This document shows positions 17,381 to 27,222 of a stretch of 64,000 bases of DNA, in pieces. Origin of the DNA: Spirochaetales bacterium Spiro_10. GTDB taxonomy: Bacteria > Spirochaetota > Spirochaetia > Treponematales > Treponemataceae. The stretch is from assembly GCA_001604405.1 (NCBI GenBank), contig LVBL01000006.1, forward strand, positions 62,001 to 126,000. The letters run 5' to 3'. Position 1 is the first letter of the stretch. Every line of letters starts with the position of its first letter. The notes below the pieces were generated by a model. That model had not been told where the DNA came from. It saw only the letters and a list, made by a program, of their open reading frames with translations, and did not search any database. The translations under genes and the position numbers were made by a program.

Positions 17381-17848
17381 TCAGTTTTCAATATACTGAT
17401 ATGCTCCAGTATAGCCGAAAGCGCAATCGATATCCTTCGATTCGCACGACAGCGATCCCGTAACGGTCAGCGTTCCGCCGTCCGTACCCGATATCGTTAC
17501 ATCGACCGACGCGATATCCGACGTTTCCAGGTACACGTCATCGCTGACGGAAACCTCGCACAACGACTCGTCGTCCATCGCCGTCCAGCGGCCTCTCGGG
17601 ATTTGTGACGATACCTGGTCGATATGGAACACGAGGGACTCCAAGCCCGCGGTCTCGAGCGCCACGTAGCGGAACTCGCCGGTATGGAATATCGTCGCCT
17701 CCACGATGTCATACTCGACTCCGTTAATGCGGATTTGATTGTCAAGTCCCGAGACTTCGCCGTCCGAAGCGCATCCAGCCACGCACAGCGTGACGCAAAG
17801 CAGGGCGACCTCCAGTGCCAGATAGTTCCGCAGCCTCTTCATCACCAT
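17381..17848 (-). CDS. Small putative lipoprotein
   Basis: 155 aa from the ATG at 17848, which has AAGGAG 5 nt upstream. A longer open frame to 17929 lacks a ribosome binding site. The N-terminus MVMKRLRNYLALEVALL leads into a lipobox-like CVAGC, predicting lipidation and envelope anchoring. The mature part is acidic and beta-rich (VDVTISGTDGGTLTVTGSLSC) with a few Cys residues that might pair. No family is recognised. It is convergent with the radical SAM gene. Confidence 0.7.
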   Translation of the reverse strand: MVMKRLRNYLALEVALLCVTLCVAGCASDGEVSGLDNQIRINGVEYDIVEATIFHTGEFRYVALETAGLESLVFHIDQVSSQIPRGRWTAMDDESLCEVSVSDDVYLETSDIASVDVTISGTDGGTLTVTGSLSCESKDIDCAFGYTGAYQYIEN

Positions 17849-17946
17849 GAATCTCCTTATCCGCGACTCCGCGGCAATACTATCGATCATTTCGCGAACG
17901 GCCGCATCCAAACGGGATTCGAGCGGCATCCGGCATGACCGTGATT

Positions 17947-17976
17947 AGTATACAAAAGATGAAAGCATGATTCCAA
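17947..17976 (-). promoter_or_regulatory. Promoter of the small lipoprotein gene
   Basis: On the minus strand: TTGGAA (17971-17976), 18-bp spacer, TATACT (17947-17952), giving a leader of about 90 nt. The rest of 17977-18046 shows no gene. Confidence 0.45.
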
Positions 17977-18046
17977 AGATTCGAAAGAAGTAAGACGTAA
18001 GTTTTTTCCCCGGCTCGCGACAAGGCACACCGTAATTGCTCACGAC

Positions 18047-18073
18047 GAAAAAAAAGCCGTCCTTCCGGACGGC
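18047..18073 (-). terminator. Rho-independent terminator of ugpC
   Basis: On the minus strand the stem GCCGTCC/GGACGGC with a 4-nt loop is followed by a run of T (the A-run at 18047-18055 on the plus strand). It lies 27 bp after the ugpC stop. Confidence 0.9.
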
Positions 18074-18099
18074 CTCTTTCGCGAACGCGTTAGCGGGAA

Positions 18100-19212
<1,113 letters not shown>

Positions 19213-19243
19213 TGTGGCCTCCTAAAGTTATCTTATAGAAGCC

Positions 19244-19272
19244 ATTTTATGCGGAATTTCGGCGTCTGTCAA
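19244..19272 (-). promoter_or_regulatory. Strong promoter of ugpC
   Basis: On the minus strand: perfect TTGACA (19267-19272), 17-bp spacer, TAAAAT (19244-19249). It overlaps the last bases of the upstream DUF554 gene, so ugpC is transcribed on its own. Confidence 0.8.
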
Positions 19273-20045
19273 ACGAAAAGGGCCATAAAACGGGCAAAGA
19301 AGGGGTCCGCAAGGACGAAGAGGACGGTTACGATCATCGCGGGGAGGTAATTCGCGGTTTTGAGCTTCTTGAGGTCGAGTAGGTTGATCCCGATCATGAC
19401 GATAAAGGCCCCGCCGATGCCGGTAAGCTCCGCGATCATTTGCTCGGACACGTACGGCTTGACGTAGCCCGAGGCGAGCGTCAGGAGACCCTGATAGACC
19501 AGGAGGGACAGCGCCGAGAATATCGTGCCGATGCCCATGGCGGCGGCGAAGACGATGGACATGAATCCGTCAAGCACGGACTTCGTGTAGAGAAGCGTAT
19601 AGTCTCCCTCGGTACCCGCCTTGAACGAACCGACGATGGCCATGGCCCCGACGCAAAAAAGCACAGAGGCGTTCAGGAAGGCGTACGCGAAGCGCGAGCT
19701 GCCTCCCTCGGCGTTCGATGCGTGGGAGTCCCCGTCGGCACCCGAATCTCCGTCGGCGACAGGCTTCCCTTTACCACCGAAACGCCGCTCGAGAAATCGC
19801 CCGAACGCGAGGATCTTTCCGTCGATGTCCCACCAGGAACCGAGAATGCCCCCGATGATGAGGGAAAGCGCGAGATAGATGATGTTTTGCGCCTTGAAGG
19901 CAAGCTGCATGCCTATGACGAGGGTCACGATGCCCGCCGCCGAGCAGATCACGCCCGAGAGCTCCTTGGATACCTTGCGGGAAAAAAGAATGCCGGCAAG
20001 GGAGCCGGCGATAACGGCGACGCAGTTGACGATTGTTCCGATCAT
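19269..20045 (-). CDS. DUF554 family membrane protein (YdfK/YqgA-like)
   Basis: 258 aa with about six or seven hydrophobic helices. It starts MIGTIVNCVAVIAGSLAGILF, the family's glycine-rich opening, with later VLDGFMSIVFAAAMGIGTIFSA and LTGIGGAFIVMIGINLLDLKK. A Gly/Asp/Ser-rich loop at about 92-115 separates the two halves. Function is unknown; a transport role is only suspected. It lies downstream of an MFS gene. Confidence 0.88.
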   Translation of the reverse strand: MIGTIVNCVAVIAGSLAGILFSRKVSKELSGVICSAAGIVTLVIGMQLAFKAQNIIYLALSLIIGGILGSWWDIDGKILAFGRFLERRFGGKGKPVADGDSGADGDSHASNAEGGSSRFAYAFLNASVLFCVGAMAIVGSFKAGTEGDYTLLYTKSVLDGFMSIVFAAAMGIGTIFSALSLLVYQGLLTLASGYVKPYVSEQMIAELTGIGGAFIVMIGINLLDLKKLKTANYLPAMIVTVLFVLADPFFARFMALFV

Positions 20046-20083
20046 GATGTCACGATACTACTTCCGACCGCCCGACGTGTCAA

Positions 20084-21298
20084 TCAACGCCGTTTCGAAA
20101 ACGCGGGAAGCGCGAGCACGCCCGCGAGCGGAAATGCGGCGAATACGACAAAGAGGACCCGGTATCCGAACCTGTCGATGACGAATCCGCCGGCGACGTT
20201 CCCGAGAACCGACGCGATGCCGACCGAGACCGAGGAGTACATGGTCAGCGCGAGCGCGAGCAGCCGTTTCGGCGCGCGCTCGCCGATGAAGACGACGGCG
20301 GCGGGATGGAAAAGGCCGAAGCACACCGAGTGAAAGAGCTGGCCGATTACGGCACCGCCGAAGGTCGGGATCGCGGCGTACACGAGGTTGCGCGCGCCGA
20401 TCGCCGCGAGAGAGAACACGAGAATGCCCTTCGTGCCGTACTTGCGGATAAACCGGCCCGAGAGAAACATGAACGGGACCTCGGCCGCCGCCGAGAGGGC
20501 CCAAAGCCCGGCGTACGACTCGAGGCCGAGATAGTCCCGGACGTAGAGCGAGAAAAAGCGCTGGGAGGGAGTCATGCCGAAAAAGCCGAGGAACACGAGG
20601 GCGATCCCCGCCCAGTAGGACTTCGGGAAGGCGGCGACGAAGGCGCGGGGCGAGCCGATGGATACGGCCGTGGAGGAGTCACCTCTGTCTGCTTTCGGCT
20701 GGGGATCCGCCCCGGCTACCGGAGTACCGGCGCCGGAACGTCTGGCGCGCGCGAGAGAGATCCTGGCGAATAACCGCGGGACGAGCGGCACCGATGCGGC
20801 GAAAAGCGCGCACGGCACGGCGATCGCGACCGCGATTGACGATGCGGATGTTGAATCGACGACCGAGGTGAACTGCAGGAGCAGGGTCACGCACACGAAG
20901 CCGATGCTTCCGAGCACGCGGACCTTGCCGTAATCGGTCGCGTTCCCGCCGAGGGAGCGCGAAACAAGCGTGTCCACGAGCGGGACCGTCCCCTTGAAAC
21001 CGACGGCGAGCAGGGCAAGGAGAAGACCCGTGACCCAAAAGCTCCGGAAGGCGACAAGCGGCGGCAGGACGACGATCATGAGCAGGGCAAGCAGGGTTAT
21101 CACCGTGACGTAGTTTCCCCTCCGGTCGACGCGGGCGTTGACGAGAATGGGAAAGGCCATCCCCGCGGCCTCGAACATCCCCTGCAGCACGCCGATCTCG
21201 GTGACGGAGTAGCCGAGGCCCGACAGCATCACGGGCAGATACGCGTTGACGACGCCGTATACGCCGAAGATAAGAAAGAGCGGTATGCCGAGAACCAT
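20084..21298 (-). CDS. MFS transporter
   Basis: 404 aa, about 12 transmembrane helices. The N-terminus (FLIFGVYGVVNAYLPVML, GLGYSVTEIGVLQGMFEAAGMAFPI) and the loop VDRRGNYVTVI resemble the MFS_1-like/nucleoside-symporter branch. A charged central loop (about residues 185-215) separates the two six-helix bundles. The substrate cannot be told. It starts 3 bp after the stop of the ferritin/VIT gene, so the two are probably cotranscribed. Confidence 0.85.
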   Translation of the reverse strand: MVLGIPLFLIFGVYGVVNAYLPVMLSGLGYSVTEIGVLQGMFEAAGMAFPILVNARVDRRGNYVTVITLLALLMIVVLPPLVAFRSFWVTGLLLALLAVGFKGTVPLVDTLVSRSLGGNATDYGKVRVLGSIGFVCVTLLLQFTSVVDSTSASSIAVAIAVPCALFAASVPLVPRLFARISLARARRSGAGTPVAGADPQPKADRGDSSTAVSIGSPRAFVAAFPKSYWAGIALVFLGFFGMTPSQRFFSLYVRDYLGLESYAGLWALSAAAEVPFMFLSGRFIRKYGTKGILVFSLAAIGARNLVYAAIPTFGGAVIGQLFHSVCFGLFHPAAVVFIGERAPKRLLALALTMYSSVSVGIASVLGNVAGGFVIDRFGYRVLFVVFAAFPLAGVLALPAFSKRR

Positions 21299-21301
21299 CG
21301 G

Positions 21302-22186
21302 TTATATCTCGATTCCGAGAAAACGCTTGACGGCGATACCGACGCCGAACGAAAGCAGCGTCACTCCCATGCTGACGGCGAGCATCCCGAAAAAGTGCCG
21401 CTTGAACGGCAGGTCCTTCGCGGTACACAGGTAGTAATTGAAGGAAAGGATGATGAGCACGACGGTCGCGAGGGTGACGGACAGCGCGAGCACGAAATTC
21501 GCGGTGAGAAAAAAGGGAAGGACGAGCAGCGCGACGGTAAGGATATAGGCGACCCCCGTATAGGTTGCGGATTTGACCGGAGAGACCTCCCCGTCTCCCT
21601 CGGAGCGCTGAGAGAGGTATTCCGAGGCCGCCATGGAAAAGGCTGCGGAGATCCCGGTGATGAGCCCGGTCATGGCGATAATCCTGGTGTTCTGGAAGGC
21701 GAACGTGAAACCCGCCAGGGCTCCGGTGAGCTCGACGAGCGCGTCATTGAGGCCGAGCACGACGGACCCCGCGTACTTGAGCCGTTCCTCGTCGATCATG
21801 GCGATGAGAGCGTCCTCGTGGCGGTCTTCCTCGGCGATGATCTCGCGAACGTCGGGAAACCGGTCAAGAAACGGCGAATACCCGACTTGGGCCTCGGCCT
21901 CCGCGTTCTCGAGTTTTTTTATTGCGAACGTGAGACCCAAAAAGCGCGCGATCAGGAAGAAGACGAACACCTTCACCTTTGAAGGGCGGAGAACGACCCC
22001 GGTAACCGCCTCCCAGCGGGCGGCGTGTTTCGCCTCCTCGTCGCCCATGCGGCGCATGATATCGGCGTGCTTCGGGTCGGGAAGAGAGGCGGCAAGGCGC
22101 GAGTATATCGCCGCGCTGTCCACCTCGTCGCGCTGAAAGGCGAGAACCGCCTTCACGGTCGCCTTGTCGAATGCTTGTTGGATCAT
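21302..22186 (-). CDS. Membrane-bound ferritin: rubrerythrin-like domain fused to a VIT1/CCC1 iron transporter
   Basis: 294 aa. The N-terminal ~145 residues form a ferritin-like four-helix domain with the di-iron ligands of ExxH type (QRDEVDSAAIYSRL, GDEEAKHAARWE, IAEEDRHEDALIAMIDEE). A VIT1/CCC1 membrane domain follows (GLNDALVELTGALAGFTFAF, TGISAAFSMAASEYLSQRSE) with about five helices. This is the MbfA-type architecture, known in other bacteria for exporting iron and resisting peroxide. GGGAG precedes the ATG. The fusion assigns it to iron or manganese detoxification; the metal is inferred. Confidence 0.9.
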   Translation of the reverse strand: MIQQAFDKATVKAVLAFQRDEVDSAAIYSRLAASLPDPKHADIMRRMGDEEAKHAARWEAVTGVVLRPSKVKVFVFFLIARFLGLTFAIKKLENAEAEAQVGYSPFLDRFPDVREIIAEEDRHEDALIAMIDEERLKYAGSVVLGLNDALVELTGALAGFTFAFQNTRIIAMTGLITGISAAFSMAASEYLSQRSEGDGEVSPVKSATYTGVAYILTVALLVLPFFLTANFVLALSVTLATVVLIILSFNYYLCTAKDLPFKRHFFGMLAVSMGVTLLSFGVGIAVKRFLGIEI

Positions 22187-22296
22187 TTTTTTGTCTCCCG
22201 TTTACAGGGTATCGGATGATTGTCCGACATTCAATACCCCGCGGACGGGAATGCGCCCCGCACGCGGCGGAAATCCGCGTACGGGAAGCACGACGG

Positions 22297-22773
22297 TCAA
22301 AACACGGTCATCGTTTCGCGCGAAGCTGCTTTGACATCCGTATCGCTCTCGATCTCGCGAACGTCGCCGTCTTCGGCGTTCTGCCCGTCGGCGGCGGATT
22401 CGGACTCCGTTTCGGAGAACTCGGCCTGCTCGTCACCGTTCGTCTTGAACCGCGGCTTGAACTCCACATGCTCGGCAACGACCTTGACCTTGCTGTAGTT
22501 CTTTCCGTCGGATCCGACCCATCGGTCCTGCTTCAGCCGGCCGACGACGCGGACTCCCCTGCCTTTCGTGCAGTTCTTGCCGCACGCCTCGGCGAGCTTG
22601 CCCCACGAATCGACGTCGATGAACGAGGTTTCCTGCTCGTACTCGTCGTCCTGCCTGAAATAGCGGTTCGACGCGATGGAGAAGGCGCACACCATGCTGC
22701 CGCGCGGCGTCTCCTTCACGACGGGATCGCGCACCACGTTTCCCTCGATCAAGATGGAATTGAGAGCGTTCAT
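22297..22773 (-). CDS. ssb: Single-stranded DNA-binding protein
   Basis: 158 aa. An OB-fold (residues 1-105) has typical motifs: NSILIEGNVVRDPVV, ASNRYFRQ, FIDVDSWGKLAEACGKNCTKGRGVRVVGRLKQDRW and VVAEHVEF. The C-terminal ~50 residues are acidic and disordered but end in ETMTVF, not the usual DDDIPF-like tip that recruits partners. A GGGAGG motif precedes the ATG at 22773. It lies downstream of argH with a 128-bp gap holding its own promoter. Confidence 0.92.
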   Translation of the reverse strand: MNALNSILIEGNVVRDPVVKETPRGSMVCAFSIASNRYFRQDDEYEQETSFIDVDSWGKLAEACGKNCTKGRGVRVVGRLKQDRWVGSDGKNYSKVKVVAEHVEFKPRFKTNGDEQAEFSETESESAADGQNAEDGDVREIESDTDVKAASRETMTVF

Positions 22774-22852
22774 GTCATTCCTCCCGGAATAGTGTTTTGT
22801 CGGGTCGGCCGGGCCGGCTCGCAACGACGGCCCGGAGCGTCCCGCACCACTA

Positions 22853-22881
22853 CTTATGGGAAAGATGTGGATCGGTGGCAA
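22853..22881 (-). promoter_or_regulatory. Promoter candidate of ssb
   Basis: On the minus strand: TTGCCA (22876-22881), 17-bp spacer, CATAAG (22853-22858), leader about 70 nt. A GC-rich dyad follows within the leader. Confidence 0.45.
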
Positions 22882-22901
22882 GAAAGCGGAAAGACGCTCC
22901 G

Positions 22902-24305
22902 CTACTCGGCGAGGGCCGAGAGCGCGAAGACGTCGAGGGCGTCGAGCTGTTCGGCGACCCTCGCCGGATTGGGACCTCCGGGGAGGTCTCGCGCGGCGAC
23001 GCCGGCCTCGGGCGCGAGCACGTCGAGCACGTCGCGCGCGATAAGGGGCGAACGCGAGGCGAGCCGCTCGAAGGGCAGGTCCCGCATGTCGCGCACGCCC
23101 GCTTCGACGCAGTCCCGCACGACGCCGGCCGCGACGGAGTGGGCCGTCCGGAACGGCATGCCCTTCCTGACGAGATAGTCGGCGAGGTCGGTCGCGTTCG
23201 CGTGCCCGCCCGTGCAGGCCGCCTCCATGCGATCGGTTCTCCATTCCGCGGAGCCGATCATCTGCTCGAAGACCGACAGGCAGGAGGACGCGGTATCGAT
23301 CGCGGCGAAGAGGCTTTCCTTGTCTTCCTGCATGTCGCGGTTGTACGAGAGGGGAAGGCCCTTCATCATCGCGAGAAGGGCGACGAGGTTTCCGTAGACC
23401 TTTCCCGCGCGTCCGCGAATGAGCTCCGCGAAGTCGGGGTTCTTCTTCTGGGGCATGATGCTCGATCCGGTCGACCAGCGCTCGGAAAGGTTGATGAAGC
23501 CGAACTCCTCGGTCGACCAGATGACGACTTCCTCGCAAAAGCGGGAAAGGTGGGTCATCAGTATGGAGAGGGCGGAGACGATCTCGAGGCAGTAGTCGCG
23601 GTCCGAAACCGTATCGAGCGAATTCGGCGTGAGTCCCGGAAAGCCGAGATCCGACGCCACGGAGGCGCGGTCGAGCGGAAGCCCCGAACCCGCGAGCGCT
23701 CCGGCGCCGAGAGGCATGGCGTCGAGACGGACGAGGGCGTCGGAGAGCCGTCCGTGGTCGCGGACGAGGGGCCAGCACCAGGCGGCAAGATGGTGCGCGA
23801 GCGTTACCGGCTGGGCGCGCTGGAGATGCGTGTATCCCGGCATGAGGGTATCAAGGTGGCCGCGCGCGATGCGGGAAAGCGTCGCGACGAGGGACGCGAC
23901 GGAACGCGCGACGCCGGGAACGGCCCGTTTGAGATAGAGCCGCTCGTCGAGGGCTATCTGGTCGTTGCGGCTGCGGCCGGTATGGACCTTCCTTCCGACG
24001 TCGCCGAGCCGGTCGGTCAGCACGCCCTCTATGAAGGAGTGGATGTCCTCGGCGCGCTCGTCTATCGCAAGCGCGCCCGACTTCAGCTCCGAGGCGATGG
24101 CGGAAAGCTCGCGGGCGATGGCCTCGGCCTCGGGCGCGGGTATGATCCCGCGCTTGCCGAGCATGGTCGCGTGCGCCACGCTGCCGCGAATGTCGTCCTC
24201 GGCCATTCTCGAGTCGACGTGGATCGAGGTCTCGAACGCGACGGCCTCGGCGGAGGGTCCCTCCTCGAATCTTCCGTGCCACAATGGCGCTTTTTTTTCG
24301 CTCAC
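22902..24305 (-). CDS. argH: Argininosuccinate lyase
   Basis: 467 aa. The last enzyme of arginine synthesis, it cleaves argininosuccinate to arginine and fumarate. Superfamily motifs are HTGRSRNDQ, MPGYTHLQRAQPVTL and the flexible catalytic loop TGSSIMPQKKNPD; the start WHGRFEEGPSAEAVAFETS is typical. The ATG overlaps the flavin reductase stop by 4 bp. It is in the same transcriptional direction as argC-J-B-D-G, and the fumarate product could feed the fumarase encoded in this window. Confidence 0.97.
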   Translation of the reverse strand: MSEKKAPLWHGRFEEGPSAEAVAFETSIHVDSRMAEDDIRGSVAHATMLGKRGIIPAPEAEAIARELSAIASELKSGALAIDERAEDIHSFIEGVLTDRLGDVGRKVHTGRSRNDQIALDERLYLKRAVPGVARSVASLVATLSRIARGHLDTLMPGYTHLQRAQPVTLAHHLAAWCWPLVRDHGRLSDALVRLDAMPLGAGALAGSGLPLDRASVASDLGFPGLTPNSLDTVSDRDYCLEIVSALSILMTHLSRFCEEVVIWSTEEFGFINLSERWSTGSSIMPQKKNPDFAELIRGRAGKVYGNLVALLAMMKGLPLSYNRDMQEDKESLFAAIDTASSCLSVFEQMIGSAEWRTDRMEAACTGGHANATDLADYLVRKGMPFRTAHSVAAGVVRDCVEAGVRDMRDLPFERLASRSPLIARDVLDVLAPEAGVAARDLPGGPNPARVAEQLDALDVFALSALAE

Positions 24306-24841
24306 TTCGACCGCCCTCCCTGATAGGCCCGGAGGATCTCGCAGACATACACGCGATGATAATCCTTCTGGGGATAGTTTTTTTCAATTGCCTGATCGAT
24401 GAAAAGCGCGGGATCGAGATCCTGCGCGTAGATTTTTTTGCAAACGAAGGTCAGACGGGCCTCGTCGAAACCTACCGCTCCCGGCTCGAGGATCACCGGA
24501 GTCAAGCCCGCGACGGAGGCCTTGTCGGTGTCGGCGCCGCTCGTGCTCCCGCAGATCTCGAGAGCCTTTCTCATCTCCGGCCCGAAAAAGGAGAAGGTCA
24601 CGAGCGGTTCGCGCTCGATAAAGGCGTAGGTATGCCGCGTCGGTCGTACCATGCAGGTGATGGTTCTCTTGCCCCAATGCACGCCGAACGCGCCCCAGGA
24701 GGCGGTCATGGTGTTCCAAGTCTCCCGGGCGACGCCGGTACCCGCCGCAATGAGCATCCAGTCCTTTCCGACCGAGGAAAAGGGCGTCACGAGACCGTCA
24801 AGGGCCGCGTCGTTCGCGTCCAGAACCGCGCGCCCGCTCAT
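24302..24841 (-). CDS. Flavin reductase-like protein
   Basis: 179 aa from the ATG at 24841, which overlaps the DUF368 stop by 4 bp. A longer frame lies inside DUF368. The protein looks like a flavin reductase/FMN-binding split-barrel domain (WGKRTITCMVRPTRHTYAFI, VTFSFFGPEMRKALEICG, TFVCKKIYAQDLDP). Such proteins reduce or bind FMN; the partner is unknown. It sits between DUF368 and argH with tight overlaps on both sides, so it is certainly coexpressed with argH, though no link to arginine synthesis is known. Confidence 0.8.
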   Translation of the reverse strand: MSGRAVLDANDAALDGLVTPFSSVGKDWMLIAAGTGVARETWNTMTASWGAFGVHWGKRTITCMVRPTRHTYAFIEREPLVTFSFFGPEMRKALEICGSTSGADTDKASVAGLTPVILEPGAVGFDEARLTFVCKKIYAQDLDPALFIDQAIEKNYPQKDYHRVYVCEILRAYQGGRSK

Positions 24842-25701
24842 GATTCCGCCTCCCCGTCCGCGGGCGCGCGAGACGCGTCGCCCTTGGAGAACCAGAAGGA
24901 AAGCGCGAAGCCTCCCGCAAGCGAGAGGGCGGAGGCGGCCATCACGGTCGCCGAGGCGACCAAACCGGGGAAAACCGGGATGAGGGAACCGACGACCAGT
25001 CCGAGTATGAACGAGTAGGTCAGGAACGGACATCGGGAAAGGAGGAACCGCACGATACCCGCGCCGATCAAGAGGCCCAACCCGACGCCAAAGGCGAAGG
25101 GCGCCATGAGCGGCACGTTGAAATCGGAGACAGAGCCCATCACGGTGGCGTACGCGCCAAAGAGCACGAGGACGAAGGAGCCCGAAACGCCCGGCATGAG
25201 CATCGTGACCGCGGCGACGACGCCCATGGCGAACAGCCAGAGCGCGACGGGGACGGTCAACGCGGTGACGCGGACGGCGGACGCTCCGTCGGCCGAGACC
25301 ACCGCCATCGCGACCATGATCGCGACGCCCAGGAGCGCGAGCGCCACGCGCGCGGCGACGGATCCCGGAACGGAGCGCCGTCCGCCGAAACCGGCGAGTG
25401 ACGCGATGAACGGCACGCTACCGAGTATGATACCCTCGAAGAAAAAGTTAACCGGCACGGGATGGCGCGCGAGAAGCCATGTGACGATCTTGGCGAACGC
25501 GAGGATGCTGACGACGAGCCCCGCGGCGAGTGCCGCGACGAAGGCCAAATTGCGCCGTATCGTCGCGAGGTTGAGCGTCAGCACCTCCACGAGGCGATCG
25601 TAGACGCCGAACACGACGGCCATGGTACCGCCCGAAACGCCCGGAATCACGTTCGCGATCCCGAGAATCATGCCGATGAAAAATGTCCGTACGTGTCCCA
25701 T
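24838..25701 (-). CDS. DUF368 family polyprenyl-phosphate transporter (PopT-like)
   Basis: 287 aa with about eight transmembrane helices. The family hallmarks are the near-repeated motifs GIANVIPGVSGGTMAVVFGVYDRL near the N-terminus and MLMPGVSGSFVLVLFGAY in the middle, which give an inverted repeat fold. DUF368 members were shown in recent work to recycle undecaprenyl phosphate across the membrane; that function is carried over by family. AAGGAG lies 9 nt before the ATG. It follows argG by 13 bp in the arginine cluster. Confidence 0.88.
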   Translation of the reverse strand: MGHVRTFFIGMILGIANVIPGVSGGTMAVVFGVYDRLVEVLTLNLATIRRNLAFVAALAAGLVVSILAFAKIVTWLLARHPVPVNFFFEGIILGSVPFIASLAGFGGRRSVPGSVAARVALALLGVAIMVAMAVVSADGASAVRVTALTVPVALWLFAMGVVAAVTMLMPGVSGSFVLVLFGAYATVMGSVSDFNVPLMAPFAFGVGLGLLIGAGIVRFLLSRCPFLTYSFILGLVVGSLIPVFPGLVASATVMAASALSLAGGFALSFWFSKGDASRAPADGEAES

Positions 25702-25714
25702 TCGTCCCGTCTCC

Positions 25715-27190
25715 TTATTCAGTCGCCCGCTTTTTCGCCTTCTTCCCGCTCATCGCCTGGCCTTTCCCGACGGACTGCTCCATCATCGCGCGGACCTTGA
25801 GGGGAAGGCCAAAGAGGGTGATAAAGCCGTCCGCGTCCTTGTGGTTATACAGGTCCCCGGTGGTGAAGCTCGCGATGTTCGCGTTGTAGAGGCTGTAGTC
25901 GGAATGCGATCCGGCCCCGCGGATGGACCCTTTGTAGAGCTTGAGGCGCACCCATCCGGTGCAGTTCTCCTGCGTCTTGTCCATGAAGGCCATGAGGCTT
26001 TCCATGAGCGTGGTGTACCAGCGGCCGTTGTAAATGAGTTCGCTCATCTTGAGCGACACCTGCTGCTTGAAGAAATAGGTGTCGCGGTCGAGGCACAGGT
26101 GGTCGAGCATGTTGTGCGCCTGGTAGAGTATGGATCCGCCGGGCGTCTCGTACACGCCGCGGCTCTTCATGCCGACGACGCGGTTCTCGACGATGTCGAC
26201 GAGGCCGACGCCGTTCCTGCCTCCGATCTTGTTGAGCTCCTGCATGAGGGCGAGCGGCTTCATCTTCTTGCCGTTGACCGCCACGGGGATTCCCTTCTCG
26301 AAGTCTATCTTGACGTACTCGCCCTTCTCGGGGGCCTCCTCCGGAACGGTCGTGAGCTGAAGCATGTGCTTCCAGTTGGGCTCGTTCTCGGTGAACTCGA
26401 GCTCCAGACCCTCGTGCGAAAGATGCCAGATGTTCTCGTCGCGGCTGTACGACTGGTCCTTCTTCATCGGCACCGGTATTCCGCGGGCCTCGAGGAACTC
26501 GATCTCCGCTTCCCGGCTGTCCATGTTCCACTTGTCGTCGCGCCAGGCGGCGATGATCTTGAGGTCGGGAGCGAAGGCTTTTATCGTAAGCTCGAAGCGG
26601 ATCTGGTCGTTGCCCTTGCCGGTAGCCCCGTGGCTTATCGCGACGGCGTTACACTTACGGGCGTAGTCGACGAGAACCCTCGCGATGAGGGGTCGCGCGG
26701 TCGAGGTTCCGAGGAGGTACTGATCCTCGTAGATCGCGTTCGCCTTGAGGGCGGGAAACACGAAATCGGTGATGTATTCCTCGCGCGCGTCGACGACGTG
26801 GCATTCCGCGGCGCCGGTATCGAGGGCGCGTTTCTTGATGGTCTTCCAGTCGTCGCCCTGTCCGACGTCGATGCATACGGCGACGACGTCGTAATCGTAG
26901 TTTTCCTTGAGCCACGGGATGATGACCGTGGTGTCGAGTCCGCCGGAATACGCGAGGACGACCTTGTCACGCTTTCCCTTCGGGGCGCGGGCCGCCGGCG
27001 CGCTTTTGGCGACGGGCGCGCTTATAGCGACGGGCGCGCTTATAGCGACGGGCGCGCTTATAGCGACGGGCGCGCTTTTCGCCACGGGCTCCGCCTTTGC
27101 CACGGGCGCGCTCTTCGCGGAAACCGCCTTTTTGGCAGCCGGTGCGGCCTTCTTCGCGGGGACCTTTTCAGTTTTCTTCGTTACAGCCAT
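25715..27190 (-). CDS. argG: Argininosuccinate synthase with repeat-bearing N-terminal extension
   Basis: 491 aa, about 75 longer than usual. The core begins near residue 74 with VVLAYSGGLDTTV, the PP-loop that binds ATP. It includes VCIDVGQGDD, SHGATGKGNDQIRFE, the SIRGAGSHSDYSLY segment and a complete C-terminus, so it should join citrulline and aspartate. The first 73 residues are Lys/Ala/Pro-rich like a histone H1 tail, with six tandem units of the form VA(I/K)SAP at residues 30-65. The Shine-Dalgarno AAGGAG lies 8 nt before the ATG, so the extension is translated from a real start. Its role is unknown. Confidence 0.96.
   Translation of the reverse strand: MAVTKKTEKVPAKKAAPAAKKAVSAKSAPVAKAEPVAKSAPVAISAPVAISAPVAISAPVAKSAPAARAPKGKRDKVVLAYSGGLDTTVIIPWLKENYDYDVVAVCIDVGQGDDWKTIKKRALDTGAAECHVVDAREEYITDFVFPALKANAIYEDQYLLGTSTARPLIARVLVDYARKCNAVAISHGATGKGNDQIRFELTIKAFAPDLKIIAAWRDDKWNMDSREAEIEFLEARGIPVPMKKDQSYSRDENIWHLSHEGLELEFTENEPNWKHMLQLTTVPEEAPEKGEYVKIDFEKGIPVAVNGKKMKPLALMQELNKIGGRNGVGLVDIVENRVVGMKSRGVYETPGGSILYQAHNMLDHLCLDRDTYFFKQQVSLKMSELIYNGRWYTTLMESLMAFMDKTQENCTGWVRLKLYKGSIRGAGSHSDYSLYNANIASFTTGDLYNHKDADGFITLFGLPLKVRAMMEQSVGKGQAMSGKKAKKRATE
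26996..27103 (-). repeat. 18-bp tandem repeat in the argG 5' region
   Basis: Six 18-bp units encode VA(I/K)SAP-type hexapeptides. The central three units are essentially identical (GCGACGGGCGCGCTTATA on the plus strand), a sign of recent slippage or unequal exchange. The repeats keep the frame, so changes in copy number would alter only the length of the tail. Confidence 0.85.
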
Positions 27191-27222
27191 GTCTCTATCT
27201 CCTTATAATGCCATTCGCGTGG

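Noticed and set aside
22774-22901. Terminator between argH and ssb
   Set aside because: A GC-rich dyad (CCGGGCC and GGCCCGG) is present but the loop is long and there is no T-run on either strand, so I do not list it.
26996-27103. CRISPR-like array
   Set aside because: Short 18-bp units without unique spacers, in frame within argG; a coding tandem repeat.
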